Shown piece after piece: positions 25,151-36,463 of a stretch of DNA of 49,829 nucleotides (position 1 is its first letter; each line of letters begins with the position of its first letter). The stretch is from Sulfurimonas sp. CG01_land_8_20_14_3_00_36_23. GTDB taxonomy: Bacteria; Campylobacterota; Campylobacteria; Campylobacterales; Sulfurimonadaceae. The stretch is taken from contig PETN01000023.1 of the NCBI GenBank assembly GCA_002781365.1, forward strand, positions 1-49,829, given 5' to 3'. The position numbers were made by a program, and so were the translations under genes. The notes under the pieces were generated by a model. The model searched no databases. It saw only the letters and a list, made by a program, of their open reading frames with translations, and had not been told where the DNA came from.

Positions 25151-25630
25151 TTATTTCATTTTCAATTTAACTCTTTGGGAGTGAGTTATTGCTACTGCCA
25201 TAGCATCCGAAATATCTAAAGGCTTTATCTCTTTTTTTATATTTAATAATCTTTGCACCATAAAAGCAACCTGCTCCTTTTGTGCTTTTGCTTTTCCTGT
25301 AAGTGCTTTTTTCACTTGCAATGCCGTGTATTCATGAAATGCCCCAAACTCCTGAAGAAGCTTCAGCATTATCGCACCACGAAATTGAGCCAACTTTATA
25401 GTAGTCGCTGGATTGTGTGCATAAAAGATATCTTCCATAGCTACTTCATCTATCTTATGCTTTTTAAAAATCATCTCTAATCCCTCTGCCATTTGAGGAA
25501 TCTGAAACTGTAAATCTTCTGCTTTCATTTTTATAAGTCCAGCTTCTAAAAGTGCTATCTTCCCATTTTCCAGTGTTATGAGTGCGTACCCCATATTTCT
25601 TGTTCCTGGGTCTATTCCTAGTATTGTCAT
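25151..25630 (-). CDS. ruvC: Holliday junction resolvase RuvC
   Basis: 159 residues from the ATG at 25,630 ([16 protein letters not shown]), with AGGACAG upstream. A longer frame to 25,696 adds 22 residues encoded by an inverted repeat and is rejected. RuvC cuts Holliday junctions with RuvAB. The first catalytic Asp is Asp7, and the catalytic Glu is in [12 protein letters not shown]. Length and order are typical. It is divergent from dnaA; the 252-base space between them is oriC1. The same ruvC-dnaA arrangement is known in other Campylobacterota. Confidence 0.95.
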   Translation of the reverse strand: MTILGIDPGTRNMGYALITLENGKIALLEAGLIKMKAEDLQFQIPQMAEGLEMIFKKHKIDEVAMEDIFYAHNPATTIKLAQFRGAIMLKLLQEFGAFHEYTALQVKKALTGKAKAQKEQVAFMVQRLLNIKKEIKPLDISDAMAVAITHSQRVKLKMK

Positions 25631-25640
25631 TTCTGTCCTG

Positions 25641-25697
25641 TTTGGCATGTGGAATTGTTTTGATAGATTATATACAAATTTATTTCCACATGCCAAA
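25641..25697. repeat. Inverted pair of the 12-base word beside oriC1
   Basis: TGGCATGTGGAA (25,643-25,654) and TTCCACATGCCA (25,684-25,695), both exact, extend to perfect 14-base arms (25,641-25,654 and 25,684-25,697) with a 29-base AT-rich loop. The site lies between divergent ruvC and dnaA, so it is not a normal gene-end terminator. The nearest DnaA box begins 10 bases away. Confidence 0.9.
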
Positions 25698-25706
25698 AAG
25701 ATTTAA

Positions 25707-25820
25707 CTATTCACTCTATTCACATTTTAGTTATTCACACTCTTTTAACATAACTTATGCAAAAAATTGATACTATTCACATGAAAAGTGTAAAGAAGAA
25801 GCAAATTTCTTTGCTTTTTT
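25707..25820 (+). other. oriC1: DnaA boxes upstream of dnaA
   Basis: Boxes in one orientation are CTATTCACT (25,707-25,715), CTATTCACA (25,716-25,724), TTATTCACA (25,731-25,739) and CTATTCACA (25,773-25,781). The first two abut. A terminator-like hairpin, AAGCAAA/TTTGCTT (25,799-25,816) followed by TTTT, comes next, about 65 bases before dnaA. This matches the first half of the bipartite origin known in Helicobacter and relatives. Confidence 0.75.
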
Positions 25821-25882
25821 AACTTTGGAACCGTAAGCGTTGTCTAAAAGACCGCTGAGGACTAACTATAATAAGGTTTTAA

Positions 25883-27187
25883 ATGGAAATAGGTCAAGAG
25901 GTATTGTTACTTTTAAAAGAAGAGATAACAGAGTCGGAATACAATAGATATATAAAACAATTATCGTATGATTCTAAAAAGTCAACAAGTGATTTAGCCG
26001 TATTTTATGCTCCTAATGCCCTTGTATGCAACTGGATTAAAAGCAAATATACTCAAAAAATTGCACATCTTTTTGAAGTTAAAAACAACTCAAAAGTGAC
26101 TGTTTCTATCTCTTTAAAAAATCAACTCGACAAAAGAAAGATTAAAAAAGCTACAGAACAAAAAACAGGACATTCACTTTTAAATCCTTCACATATTTTT
26201 GATAACTTTATGGTTGGGGGTTCCAACCAATTTGCTTATGCAGCAGTAAAAAGTGTGAGTGAAAAAGCGGGTCAGCTCTACAATCCCCTTTTCATATATG
26301 GAGGGGTTGGATTAGGTAAAACACACCTTATGCAAGCAGCTGGAAATGTTTTTCAAAATCAAGGCAAGACCGTTATTTACACAACTGTTGAGCAATTTTT
26401 AAATGATTTTATCCGTCATGTTAGAAACAAAACAATGGAAAGATTTCAAGAGAAATATAGAAAATGTGATGTTCTTCTCATTGATGATATTCAGTTTTTA
26501 AGTAACAAAGAGGGCATACAAGAGGAATTTTTTCACACCTTTGAGGCACTTAAAGGCGCAGGAAAGCAGATTATTTTAACAGCAGACAAACATCCCAAAA
26601 AAATAGGTGGACTTGAAAAACGTCTTCAAAGTCGCTTTGAACATGGTCTTGTTGCAGATATTCAACCTCCAGAGCTTGAAACGAAAATAGCAATTATAGA
26701 AAACAAATGTGAAATAAATAAGGTAAAACTTACTAAAGATATTATAAATTATATTGCAACGGTTATAGAGAGTAATGTTCGTGAGATAGAAGGAATACTC
26801 TCTAAGCTTCATGCCTATTCCCAACTTATGCATGTGGATATTGATTTGGCATTTACAAAAAATGTGTTAAAAGATCAAGTACAAGAGAACCGCGCGAATC
26901 TTACTATGGACATAATAACTAACAGCGTCTCAAAAGACTTAAATATTAAACCAAGTGAAATTCGCTCGAAAGGGAGAAGCAAAAACCTTGTATATGCTAG
27001 AAGAATTGCTATCTATATTTGTCGAGAACTCACTCAAAGTACTATGCCTCAACTTGCACAATATTTTGGTATGAAGGATCATACAGCTATAAGCCACACG
27101 CTTAAAAAAATAAATGAATTAATTGTAAATGACGAAGATTTTAAAGTAAAAATTGATGAATTAACGAATAAAATTACTTCCGTTTAA
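25883..27187 (+). CDS. dnaA: Chromosomal replication initiator DnaA
   Basis: 434 residues. Domain I is at about 1-80, with a short linker to 105. The AAA+ domain has Walker A GGVGLGKTH (140-148) and Walker B LLIDDIQFL. The C-terminal DNA-binding domain has the box-binding helix MKDHTAISHTLKKI (from residue 397). DnaA binds the boxes on both sides of its own gene and opens the duplex. TATAAT lies at 25,867-25,872, only 10 bases before the ATG, with AAGG between, so the leader is very short. Boxes upstream suggest self-repression. Confidence 0.98.
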   Translation: MEIGQEVLLLLKEEITESEYNRYIKQLSYDSKKSTSDLAVFYAPNALVCNWIKSKYTQKIAHLFEVKNNSKVTVSISLKNQLDKRKIKKATEQKTGHSLLNPSHIFDNFMVGGSNQFAYAAVKSVSEKAGQLYNPLFIYGGVGLGKTHLMQAAGNVFQNQGKTVIYTTVEQFLNDFIRHVRNKTMERFQEKYRKCDVLLIDDIQFLSNKEGIQEEFFHTFEALKGAGKQIILTADKHPKKIGGLEKRLQSRFEHGLVADIQPPELETKIAIIENKCEINKVKLTKDIINYIATVIESNVREIEGILSKLHAYSQLMHVDIDLAFTKNVLKDQVQENRANLTMDIITNSVSKDLNIKPSEIRSKGRSKNLVYARRIAIYICRELTQSTMPQLAQYFGMKDHTAISHTLKKINELIVNDEDFKVKIDELTNKITSV

Positions 27188-27368
27188 TAAAAAAGTAAAA
27201 AAAAAAGTAAAAAAAGATATAATCATCTATGTGAACACATGTGAAAAGAGTTTGATAGATTCATCACATCAGAGTAACTCTTAAAATAGGGGTTTTATAG
27301 TGCTATTCACATATTCACTAAGACCTACTACTACATACTAAAATTATATAAAATATATAGGATTTGCT
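27188..27368. other. oriC2 and dnaN promoter region
   Basis: Between dnaA and dnaN lie a poly-A rich stretch, a -10 box TATAAT (27,218-27,223), DnaA-box-like CTATTCACA (27,303-27,311) and ATATTCACT (27,311-27,319), and an A/T-only stretch at about 27,340-27,360 suited to unwinding. Reverse-oriented TGTGAA sites occur near 27,230. In Helicobacter the unwinding element lies in this second part of the origin. Confidence 0.6.
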
Positions 27369-28436
27369 ATGAAAATAACAATTTCAAAATCAATATTAGA
27401 AAATATTCTAATACATGCTGGACCATTTCTAGAAAAAAAAGATACTTCACAGATTACATCCCATGTTTATCTAAATGTTTCTGACTTAAAATTAACTCTA
27501 AGAGCTACAGATTTTGAAATCGGGTATGAAGTTGTTACTGATAAAATAAATGTTCTTCAAGAAGGAAGCGTAACCGCTAATGGTAAAAAGTTTTTAGATA
27601 TTATTAGAATTTTAAAAGATGGGAACATTAACTTAGAAGTAAAAAATGAAATATTATATATTTCTCAAGCACACTCTAATTTCAAACTCCCTACTTTTTC
27701 TCATAGTGAATTTCCATCATTTCCTACTTATGAAGGCAAAGCTAGAATATCAATAAACTCTCTTTCTCTTATTGATTCTCTAAAAAAAATAACTCCTGCT
27801 ATTGATACGAACAATCCTAAATTTGAATTAAATGGGGCTTTAATTGAAATTAAACAAGATGTTATAAATTTTGCTTCTACAGATACACGTCGTTTAGCAG
27901 TTGTAACTCTTCAAAATCAAAGTTCAAGTGAATTATCTGTTATTCTTCCAAAAAAAGCCATTATCGAGATTCAAAAATTATTTTTTGATAATATAGAAAT
28001 TTATTATGATGAAACAAATTTAATCATCCACTCTGACCAATATACTTTTTTCACAAAACTAATCAATGGGAAATTTCCTGAATACTCAAGAATTATTCCT
28101 AAAGAGATAGCAAATAGTTTAATCTTACCAAAAGCTATTATGATTGAATCTATAAAACAAATCACTACAATTTCAACAGATGTAAAAATCACTTTTTTAA
28201 ATGATTTAATACTCTTTGAATCACTAAGCGATGACAACATCGAAGCTAAAACAGAAATCAATTTTAATACAGGTTTTTCAACACCTTTTACAATTGCAAT
28301 CAACAGTAGATATCTGTTAGACTTTTTAAGCAGTATTAATAATTCAGAATTTACTATAGGCCTCAACGAAGGAAATCTTCCTTTTATCTTGAGTGATGAA
28401 AACTTTAAAACAGTCATAATGCCAATAGTTATATAA
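27369..28436 (+). CDS. dnaN: DNA polymerase III beta subunit (sliding clamp)
   Basis: 355 residues forming three repeated clamp folds; dimerises around DNA and tethers polymerase III and other partners. Recognised by MKITISKSILENIL, the middle segment FASTDTRRLAVV (family A-T-D-x-x-R-L) and the C-terminal end TVIMPIVI, corresponding to the usual ...MPMRL tail of the partner-binding domain. Length is typical for the phylum. Base use is more AT-rich than in gyrB next door. A hairpin and poly-C tract follow. Confidence 0.97.
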   Translation: MKITISKSILENILIHAGPFLEKKDTSQITSHVYLNVSDLKLTLRATDFEIGYEVVTDKINVLQEGSVTANGKKFLDIIRILKDGNINLEVKNEILYISQAHSNFKLPTFSHSEFPSFPTYEGKARISINSLSLIDSLKKITPAIDTNNPKFELNGALIEIKQDVINFASTDTRRLAVVTLQNQSSSELSVILPKKAIIEIQKLFFDNIEIYYDETNLIIHSDQYTFFTKLINGKFPEYSRIIPKEIANSLILPKAIMIESIKQITTISTDVKITFLNDLILFESLSDDNIEAKTEINFNTGFSTPFTIAINSRYLLDFLSSINNSEFTIGLNEGNLPFILSDENFKTVIMPIVI

Positions 28437-28448
28437 ATCACTCTTATC

Positions 28449-28484
28449 ATCATTCCTTAAACATAAGGAATGATTTCCCCCCCC
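28449..28484 (+). terminator. Hairpin after dnaN followed by a C8 tract
   Basis: ATCATTCCTT (28,449-28,458) and AAGGAATGAT (28,465-28,474) form a perfect 10-base stem with loop AAACAT. TTT and then eight C (28,477-28,484) follow, and a C5 run lies at 28,497-28,501. The hairpin may end or attenuate dnaN mRNA. The poly-C tract is unusual in such AT-rich DNA. Confidence 0.6.
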
Positions 28485-28531
28485 TCGTTTTAAATTCCCC
28501 CTCAAACTTATTTTTAGAAAAAAAATGATAG

Positions 28532-30880
<2,349 letters not shown>

Positions 30881-30885
30881 ACTTT

Positions 30886-32283
30886 ATGCTACTTCCAGAG
30901 ACAAAAGAGAGGGAATACCGTTTTAAGTTAGCACTTAGAATAGGACTTCCTATTTTTGCTTTAGTTATCGCCCTCATTTCCAAATCATTTATTAGCAACT
31001 ATGAAAGTTTAGATACTTTTTTTTATATAGAGATTACGCTTCTTATTGCATTTAGTATCTATTTCATTTTTTATATTATTTACAGTAGTTTTGATGTGAA
31101 GATAACAGATGAGGTTACTAAAACATTCACAAGAGAGTATCTCTATAAGTTTCTAAAAAAAGAGATAAAAGATAATAATAACTACACCCTTATACTTATA
31201 AGCGTAGACAACATACCTGACATCAACACTCTTTATGGAATAAAAAATGGAGATAAGATACTTCATAAAACAGCTTCATGGATTGGTGAATTTTTTGAAG
31301 AAAAAGGCATAAGTAACTTTCCTCTAGGGCACATAAAAGGTGGAGATTTTATTATTGGGCTCAAAGGTAATAAGAATTTATATAGTGCTATGCTAGAGTT
31401 GATGTTATTAAAAAGCGAAAACTTTAAAATAGATGCAATGGAAGTCAAAATATCAGGCGCTATAACCGATACCTATTTTTCAACTGATTTAGATTATCTT
31501 ATAGAAAATTTATTTGAATTACAAATAAATAAAAGAAATTCCCCACAAGAAGAAGATATAAATCCCAGCGAATTAGAGTCTTTCGTCATAAACGCAATGA
31601 ACCAAAAAAGATTTATTGTTTTAACACAAGATGTTTTTCAAAAAGACAAAGCAGTTTTCAAAGAGTGTTTTATAAAACTCAAAACCCCTCAAAATAGCAT
31701 AATACATCAAAAAAGTTATATGAAAGTTATCAATAGACTTGGACTTATGCTTGAGTATGATTTAATGATTTTGGAAACAATTTTTTCTAAGCATGCTCTA
31801 TTTGGAGAGGAGATTATAGCCATAACAGTATCTCCAACTTCTCTAAGAAATCAAAATTTTCTTTCAAGAACAAAAGAACTTTTAGAGGCAAACACCACAA
31901 TTAAACATAAAATCATGTTTATATTCTCCGAGAGAGAGTATTATTCACAAATTAGTAGATATAATGCAAGCTTAAAATCTCTGAGAAATATGGGTGTTCT
32001 GATAGCTGTCGATAGGCTTGGTTCATTGCATACAAGCTTTTTGTATTTAAGAGATCTCGACATAGACGTGATTCGATTTGATGCTCTTTACATAAAAGAG
32101 ATACAAAAGAAAGAATATGTGAATATCTTAGATGGCTTAAATGTTATGGCGCATAATAGTGGTGTTAAAACGTGGATGAAAATGCTTGAGAGCAAAGAGA
32201 GTGTAAGCTTTATCGAAGAGTTAGCTATTGATTTTTCCCAAGGTAATTTTTTAGCACCACTAGTAAAAATTTATGAGAGTTAA
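30886..32283 (+). CDS. Membrane protein with degenerate GGDEF and EAL domains
   Basis: 465 residues. Two membrane segments occupy about residues 17-37 and 45-68. A GGDEF-fold domain follows (about 75-195), in which the signature reads KGGDFIIGL, lacking the catalytic Glu-Glu. The C-terminal EAL-fold domain (about 215-460) lacks the EAL tripeptide and metal-binding acidic residues: positions expected as N-x-S, D-D-F-G-T-G and K-I-D read VSPTSL, DRLGSLHTS and RFDALYI. Both domains are probably inactive for c-di-GMP turnover and may serve as receptor or scaffold. It starts 5 bases after gyrB, so it is co-transcribed with it. Confidence 0.75.
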   Translation: MLLPETKEREYRFKLALRIGLPIFALVIALISKSFISNYESLDTFFYIEITLLIAFSIYFIFYIIYSSFDVKITDEVTKTFTREYLYKFLKKEIKDNNNYTLILISVDNIPDINTLYGIKNGDKILHKTASWIGEFFEEKGISNFPLGHIKGGDFIIGLKGNKNLYSAMLELMLLKSENFKIDAMEVKISGAITDTYFSTDLDYLIENLFELQINKRNSPQEEDINPSELESFVINAMNQKRFIVLTQDVFQKDKAVFKECFIKLKTPQNSIIHQKSYMKVINRLGLMLEYDLMILETIFSKHALFGEEIIAITVSPTSLRNQNFLSRTKELLEANTTIKHKIMFIFSEREYYSQISRYNASLKSLRNMGVLIAVDRLGSLHTSFLYLRDLDIDVIRFDALYIKEIQKKEYVNILDGLNVMAHNSGVKTWMKMLESKESVSFIEELAIDFSQGNFLAPLVKIYES

Positions 32284-32295
32284 ATAAGGATTAAA

Positions 32296-32682
32296 ATGAA
32301 ATATGGCGAAAAAATAGTAAGTGAATTTGATGTTGAAAAAGATTTAGAAATTTGGCCGAATGTACATAAAAGAGATTATCTGATTAAAATGACTCTTCCT
32401 GAATTTTCTTGCCTCTGCCCAAGAAGCGGTTATCCTGATTTTGCAACAATTTATTTGGAATACACACCCGATGAGTGGGTTGTAGAGCTAAAAGCTATAA
32501 AACTCTATATCAACTCTTTTCGTGAGAAACATGTTTCCCATGAGAACTCCGCGAATGAGATATATGAAGTTTTAGAGAGAAAGCTAAAGCCAAAATATAT
32601 GAAAGTGGTCGCTGATTATAATCCAAGAGGAAATGTTCATACAGTCATAGAAATTGATAGTTCAAAAATGTGCAAAAATTAA
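32296..32682 (+). CDS. queF: NADPH-dependent preQ0 reductase QueF
   Basis: Reduces 7-cyano-7-deazaguanine to 7-aminomethyl-7-deazaguanine in queuosine synthesis. 128 residues, the short (YkvM-type) form. The catalytic Cys is in SCLCPRSGYPDFAT, and the family motif ELKAIKLYINSFREKHVSHE is present in full. AAGGA lies before the ATG. It is 12 bases after the GGDEF/EAL gene, within the gyrB operon. Confidence 0.96.
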   Translation: MKYGEKIVSEFDVEKDLEIWPNVHKRDYLIKMTLPEFSCLCPRSGYPDFATIYLEYTPDEWVVELKAIKLYINSFREKHVSHENSANEIYEVLERKLKPKYMKVVADYNPRGNVHTVIEIDSSKMCKN

Positions 32683-32691
32683 GGAAAACAG

Positions 32692-33165
32692 ATGTTTAAT
32701 AAAATTTTCAGTAAAAATAGTTCAAAAGAAGAGAAGAGTGAAGAAAAAGATTCTCTCTTGATTCAAAGACTTCCTAGCATGAATTTAACCGATATGAGAC
32801 TTTATGTTAAAAACAGTATTCATGAGATGGAATCTACTGAAAATGGTCTTGTTGAGATTTTAAAGAGATTGACACTTGAAGATGAAACAAGCTCAAAAAG
32901 ATACATTGAAAGCGATAATATGGATAGTAAAATCAAAAAAGCTTTTGACTTAGTTATTGTTATTGCTGAACATAAAAAAATTACACTTGACGCAGTAGAG
33001 TTAATTCAAGAGTTTATCAATGTCTATCAAGGTATTATTCTTAATTTTGACAGACAAAATAAACAGATTTACGAGTCTAAACTAAGAACTGCCCTTGAAA
33101 AGTCGATTGAAGGTGTAAACCAAAGAACAGCGTTGCAAAGAAAAATGGATGTTTTAGGAAGCTAG
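32692..33165 (+). CDS. Conserved hypothetical protein after queF
   Basis: 157 residues, no signal peptide or membrane segment. The charged N-terminus (FNKIFSKNSSKEEKSEEKD) leads into a mostly helical body with possible coiled-coil stretches around 65-100 and 130-150. AAGGAAAA precedes the ATG. It is the last gene of the rightward gyrB-queF run, and its 3' end overlaps the convergent cca gene by 12 bases. I do not recognise a family. Confidence 0.75.
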   Translation: MFNKIFSKNSSKEEKSEEKDSLLIQRLPSMNLTDMRLYVKNSIHEMESTENGLVEILKRLTLEDETSSKRYIESDNMDSKIKKAFDLVIVIAEHKKITLDAVELIQEFINVYQGIILNFDRQNKQIYESKLRTALEKSIEGVNQRTALQRKMDVLGS

Positions 33166-34404
33166 ATAGTTTTTTAGCCAGACCAGAGCATCTGCATGTG
33201 TACTAAATTTACCATCCATTTGTGCTTCATAGGCATCTTCTAAGATATTTGAAAACTCTTTTGAGGGGGAAATTCCACATGCCAATATATCTCGACCTTT
33301 TAGAAGAGGCTGCATCTTCTTATTAAAAATATCTAGCTCTTTAGCTCTTCCCTCTATAGCATCGCAAATCAGAAAAAGTTTGTTGTTTTTCTCTTTATAG
33401 AGAGCCCTGTTTAAAATCAAAAGCTCTTCTATATTGACTCTTGTAGCAAGTCTAAAAAGTTCCGAGTCTTTAAGCAAAGAGAGGATTGGATTATTTACTA
33501 AAGGCAAAACTTTTGTATACAGCTCTTTTTCATTACTCAGTTTTGAGATAAAACCCATCGTGCTAACAGTGTCAAGTTTATAACAGGTTGCGGCTAACAT
33601 TAAAAAAGTGTTAGTTTGCTCGTTTTGAGTTTTAAGTGTCACGAGGTTGTCAATTATACGCAGAGTCTCTTCCCAATCGTCTCTTCCCAATAGATTTAAT
33701 TCTGGAAAATAGTTGAGGATATGAAGCTCTTTTAAAAGCTTAAAACCAAGAGATGGTTTTTGTGATTTTAAGAGAAGTTTTTTTATCTCTATAAAAATAC
33801 GCTCTTTAGAGAGTTGACTTAGCAGGTCTGATGCAACCATCTCTGAACAAAGCTCGAAGAGCTCCTTGTCCATATTTAGGTTAAATCTCGCACAAAATTG
33901 AATCGCTCTATAAACCCTTAATGGATCCTCTTTGAAACTTATCTTATCTACAGCCTTTAGAATTCCATCTTTTAAATCTTCAACTCCATGAAAAGGGTCA
34001 AGTATCTTTTTTGTAATTACATCGTAAGCGATAGTGTTTATTGTGAAGTCTCTTCTTCGTGTTGCAGTGATAAAGTCTAAATTTGCTTGAATATGAACGT
34101 CAAAGCCTGAATGTCCTTCTGCGGTTTTATTATCAACTCTTGGCAAGGTGAAATCCAAATCCAAATCGTCTAGCTTTAACTTGCAAACCCCAAAACTTTT
34201 ACCAACTCTGTTCACGCTTCCAAACTCTTTTAATAGAGATTCTAATTTATCGAAGGAAGATATGCCATAAACTTCAATATCTATGTCTTTTGAATCAATA
34301 TTTAAAAATTTATCACGAACAAATCCTCCAATGATGATAGGAGATGCTTCATGCTTTTTCAATTTATCAAATATAATATTTAATTTATTTGGATAATCAA
34401 GCAT
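33154..34404 (-). CDS. cca: tRNA nucleotidyltransferase (CCA-adding or A-adding)
   Basis: Class II tRNA nucleotidyltransferase of 416 residues. GGFVRDKFL and the metal-binding SKDIDIEVYG (DxD) form the catalytic head; TRRRDFTINTIAYD and DPLRVYRAIQFCARF are the neck motifs. It adds or repairs the CCA end. Whether it adds all three bases or only A cannot be settled here, since some bacteria split the job. One exact copy of the 12-base word is at 33,273-33,284, reading L-A-C-G-I in this gene. Confidence 0.92.
   Translation of the reverse strand: MLDYPNKLNIIFDKLKKHEASPIIIGGFVRDKFLNIDSKDIDIEVYGISSFDKLESLLKEFGSVNRVGKSFGVCKLKLDDLDLDFTLPRVDNKTAEGHSGFDVHIQANLDFITATRRRDFTINTIAYDVITKKILDPFHGVEDLKDGILKAVDKISFKEDPLRVYRAIQFCARFNLNMDKELFELCSEMVASDLLSQLSKERIFIEIKKLLLKSQKPSLGFKLLKELHILNYFPELNLLGRDDWEETLRIIDNLVTLKTQNEQTNTFLMLAATCYKLDTVSTMGFISKLSNEKELYTKVLPLVNNPILSLLKDSELFRLATRVNIEELLILNRALYKEKNNKLFLICDAIEGRAKELDIFNKKMQPLLKGRDILACGISPSKEFSNILEDAYEAQMDGKFSTHADALVWLKNYLAS
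33273..33284 (+). repeat. 12-base word TTCCACATGCCA
   Basis: Exact copy inside cca, antisense to the gene, where it reads L-A-C-G. This differs from the PHA or STC readings elsewhere. Confidence 0.85.
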
Positions 34405-34577
34405 AATTTTCTCTAAAATTTGGATTTGTTCTATTCTGAAAATAAACTATTATAAAAATTTAATTTGATTACTAGAATAAAACGAGTATTTTATAATAGT
34501 AATTTTACTCTTTTTTTAATAGTCAATTTAGCATATTTGACAAGTATATCACTACTTTTACGATTTTATAACATTTA

Positions 34578-34641
34578 TTAGGGTACAATCGCGAAAATTT
34601 TTACCCTAAGTTTCAAAAGTATTTTATGAAACTCAAGAAGG
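34578..34641 (+). promoter_or_regulatory. typA promoter with two inverted repeats
   Basis: TTAGGGTA (34,578-34,585) / TACCCTAA (34,602-34,609) is a perfect 8-base inverted repeat that overlaps a -10-like TACAAT (34,584-34,589). A second one, AGTTTCA (34,609-34,615) / TGAAACT (34,627-34,633), ends just before the ribosome site AAGGA (34,637-34,641). The first could be an operator and the second a leader hairpin. The rest of the 244-base gap is AT-rich without other signals. Confidence 0.45.
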
Positions 34642-34648
34642 ACTACTT

Positions 34649-36451
34649 ATGCAAAAAATTAGGAACATTGCCGTTATCGCTCACGTTGACCACGGTAAAA
34701 CTACATTAGTTGATGGACTATTGGAACAATCAGGAACATACGGTGCTCATGAGCAACATGCTGAAAGAGCAATGGATAGCAATGATTTAGAAAAAGAGCG
34801 TGGTATTACGATTCTTTCTAAAAATACAGCAATCCGTTATAAAGACTATAAGATTAATATTATTGACACTCCGGGTCACGCTGACTTCGGTGGAGAAGTT
34901 GAGCGTGTTCTTAAGATGGTTGATGGTGTTTTAGTACTTGTGGATGCTTACGAGGGTGTTATGCCTCAAACTAAGTTTGTTGTTAAGAAAATGTTAGCAC
35001 TTGGTAAAAAACCAATTGTTGTTATTAACAAAATTGACAAACCTTCAGCGGATCCTGAGCGTGTTGTAGATGAGATGTTTGACCTATTTGCTGCAATGGG
35101 CGCAACAGATGATCAACAAGATTTCCCAATTATTTATGCTGCTGCTCGTGATGGTATGGCTAAACTTAATATGTCTGATCCTGATGGGAACTTTGAATGT
35201 ATCTTTGAAACAATTTTAAATAGCATTCCTGAGCCAGAGGGTGACAGAGAAAATGCAACACAAGCACAAGTATTTACACTTGACTATGACAACTATGTTG
35301 GTAAAATAGGTATCTCTCGTATCTTCAACGGTGTTGTAAGAAAAGGTGACAACATCATGCTTGCAAAAGCTGATGGCGAACTTGTAAAAGGTAAGATTTC
35401 TAAACTTATCGGTTTTCATGGCCTTAACCGTATGGAGATTCAAGAAGCTGAAGCTGGAGATATCGTTGCATTTGCAGGGATGGAAACTGTGGATGTTGGA
35501 GATACAGTTTGTGATCCTGCAAACCCAATGCCACTTGACCCAATGCACATTGAAGAGCCAACTTTAACAGTTGTTTTTGCTGTAAATGATTCTCCTCTTG
35601 CAGGTAAAGAGGGCAAACACGTTACTTCTAACAAACTTCGTGAAAGACTTGAGTTTGAGATGAATACAAACGTTGCGATGAGACTTGAAATTGTTGGTGA
35701 GGGTAAATTTAAAGTTTCAGGTCGTGGTGAGCTTCAAATTACTGTACTTGCTGAAAATATGCGTCGTGAAGATTTTGAATTTTCTATCTCTCGCCCAGAA
35801 GTTATCGTTAAAGAGATTGAAGGCGTGAAATGTGAGCCATTTGAGCACCTAGTAATCGATGTTCCTGAAGAGTTAAGTGGTTCTGTTATTGAGCGTTTAG
35901 GTAAGAGAAAAGCAGAGATGAAATCAATGCTTCCAATGGGTCAAGGTTTCCAAAGAATCGAGTTTGAAATTCCTGCGCGTGCACTTATCGGTTTTAGAGG
36001 TCAGTTCTTAACAGATACAAAGGGTGAAGGTATCATGAATCACTCTTTTTTAGAGTTCCGTCCTTACTCTGGAATAGTTGAGTCTCGTTCTTATGGTGCT
36101 TTGGTTTCTATGACTCCTGGTTCTACTTTAGCATTCTCACTCTTTGGTATTCAAGACCGTGGTGTTCTTTTCATCGGTGTTCAGACTGAAGTTTACGAAG
36201 GTATGATTATCGGTGAGCACTCACGTTCAAACGATTTAGTTGTTAACCCGATTAAGGGTAAAGCACAATCAAATGTACGTTCATCGGGTGCGGATGAAGC
36301 GATTAAACTTATTCCTTTCAGAGATATGTCACTAGAGCGTGCTTTAGAGTGGATTGAAGATGATGAACTTCTCGAAGTAACTCCAAAATCTGTACGTATT
36401 CGTAAAAAATTCTTGACTGAAGCAGAGAGAAAAAGACACTCTCGTAAATAG
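34649..36451 (+). CDS. typA: Ribosome-associated GTPase TypA/BipA
   Basis: 600 residues, the usual length. G motifs are AHVDHGKTT (G1), DTPGHADF (G3), NKIDKP (G4) and a SAA-equivalent YAAARDG (G5). Elongation-factor-like domains II, III and V follow, with a TypA-specific C-terminal domain. It binds the ribosome and aids large-subunit assembly and stress growth. The leader carries a hairpin just upstream of the ribosome site, and the gene is followed by a strong hairpin made from the 12-base word. Confidence 0.97.
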   Translation: MQKIRNIAVIAHVDHGKTTLVDGLLEQSGTYGAHEQHAERAMDSNDLEKERGITILSKNTAIRYKDYKINIIDTPGHADFGGEVERVLKMVDGVLVLVDAYEGVMPQTKFVVKKMLALGKKPIVVINKIDKPSADPERVVDEMFDLFAAMGATDDQQDFPIIYAAARDGMAKLNMSDPDGNFECIFETILNSIPEPEGDRENATQAQVFTLDYDNYVGKIGISRIFNGVVRKGDNIMLAKADGELVKGKISKLIGFHGLNRMEIQEAEAGDIVAFAGMETVDVGDTVCDPANPMPLDPMHIEEPTLTVVFAVNDSPLAGKEGKHVTSNKLRERLEFEMNTNVAMRLEIVGEGKFKVSGRGELQITVLAENMRREDFEFSISRPEVIVKEIEGVKCEPFEHLVIDVPEELSGSVIERLGKRKAEMKSMLPMGQGFQRIEFEIPARALIGFRGQFLTDTKGEGIMNHSFLEFRPYSGIVESRSYGALVSMTPGSTLAFSLFGIQDRGVLFIGVQTEVYEGMIIGEHSRSNDLVVNPIKGKAQSNVRSSGADEAIKLIPFRDMSLERALEWIEDDELLEVTPKSVRIRKKFLTEAERKRHSRK

Positions 36452-36463
36452 TTAAACCCCTAC

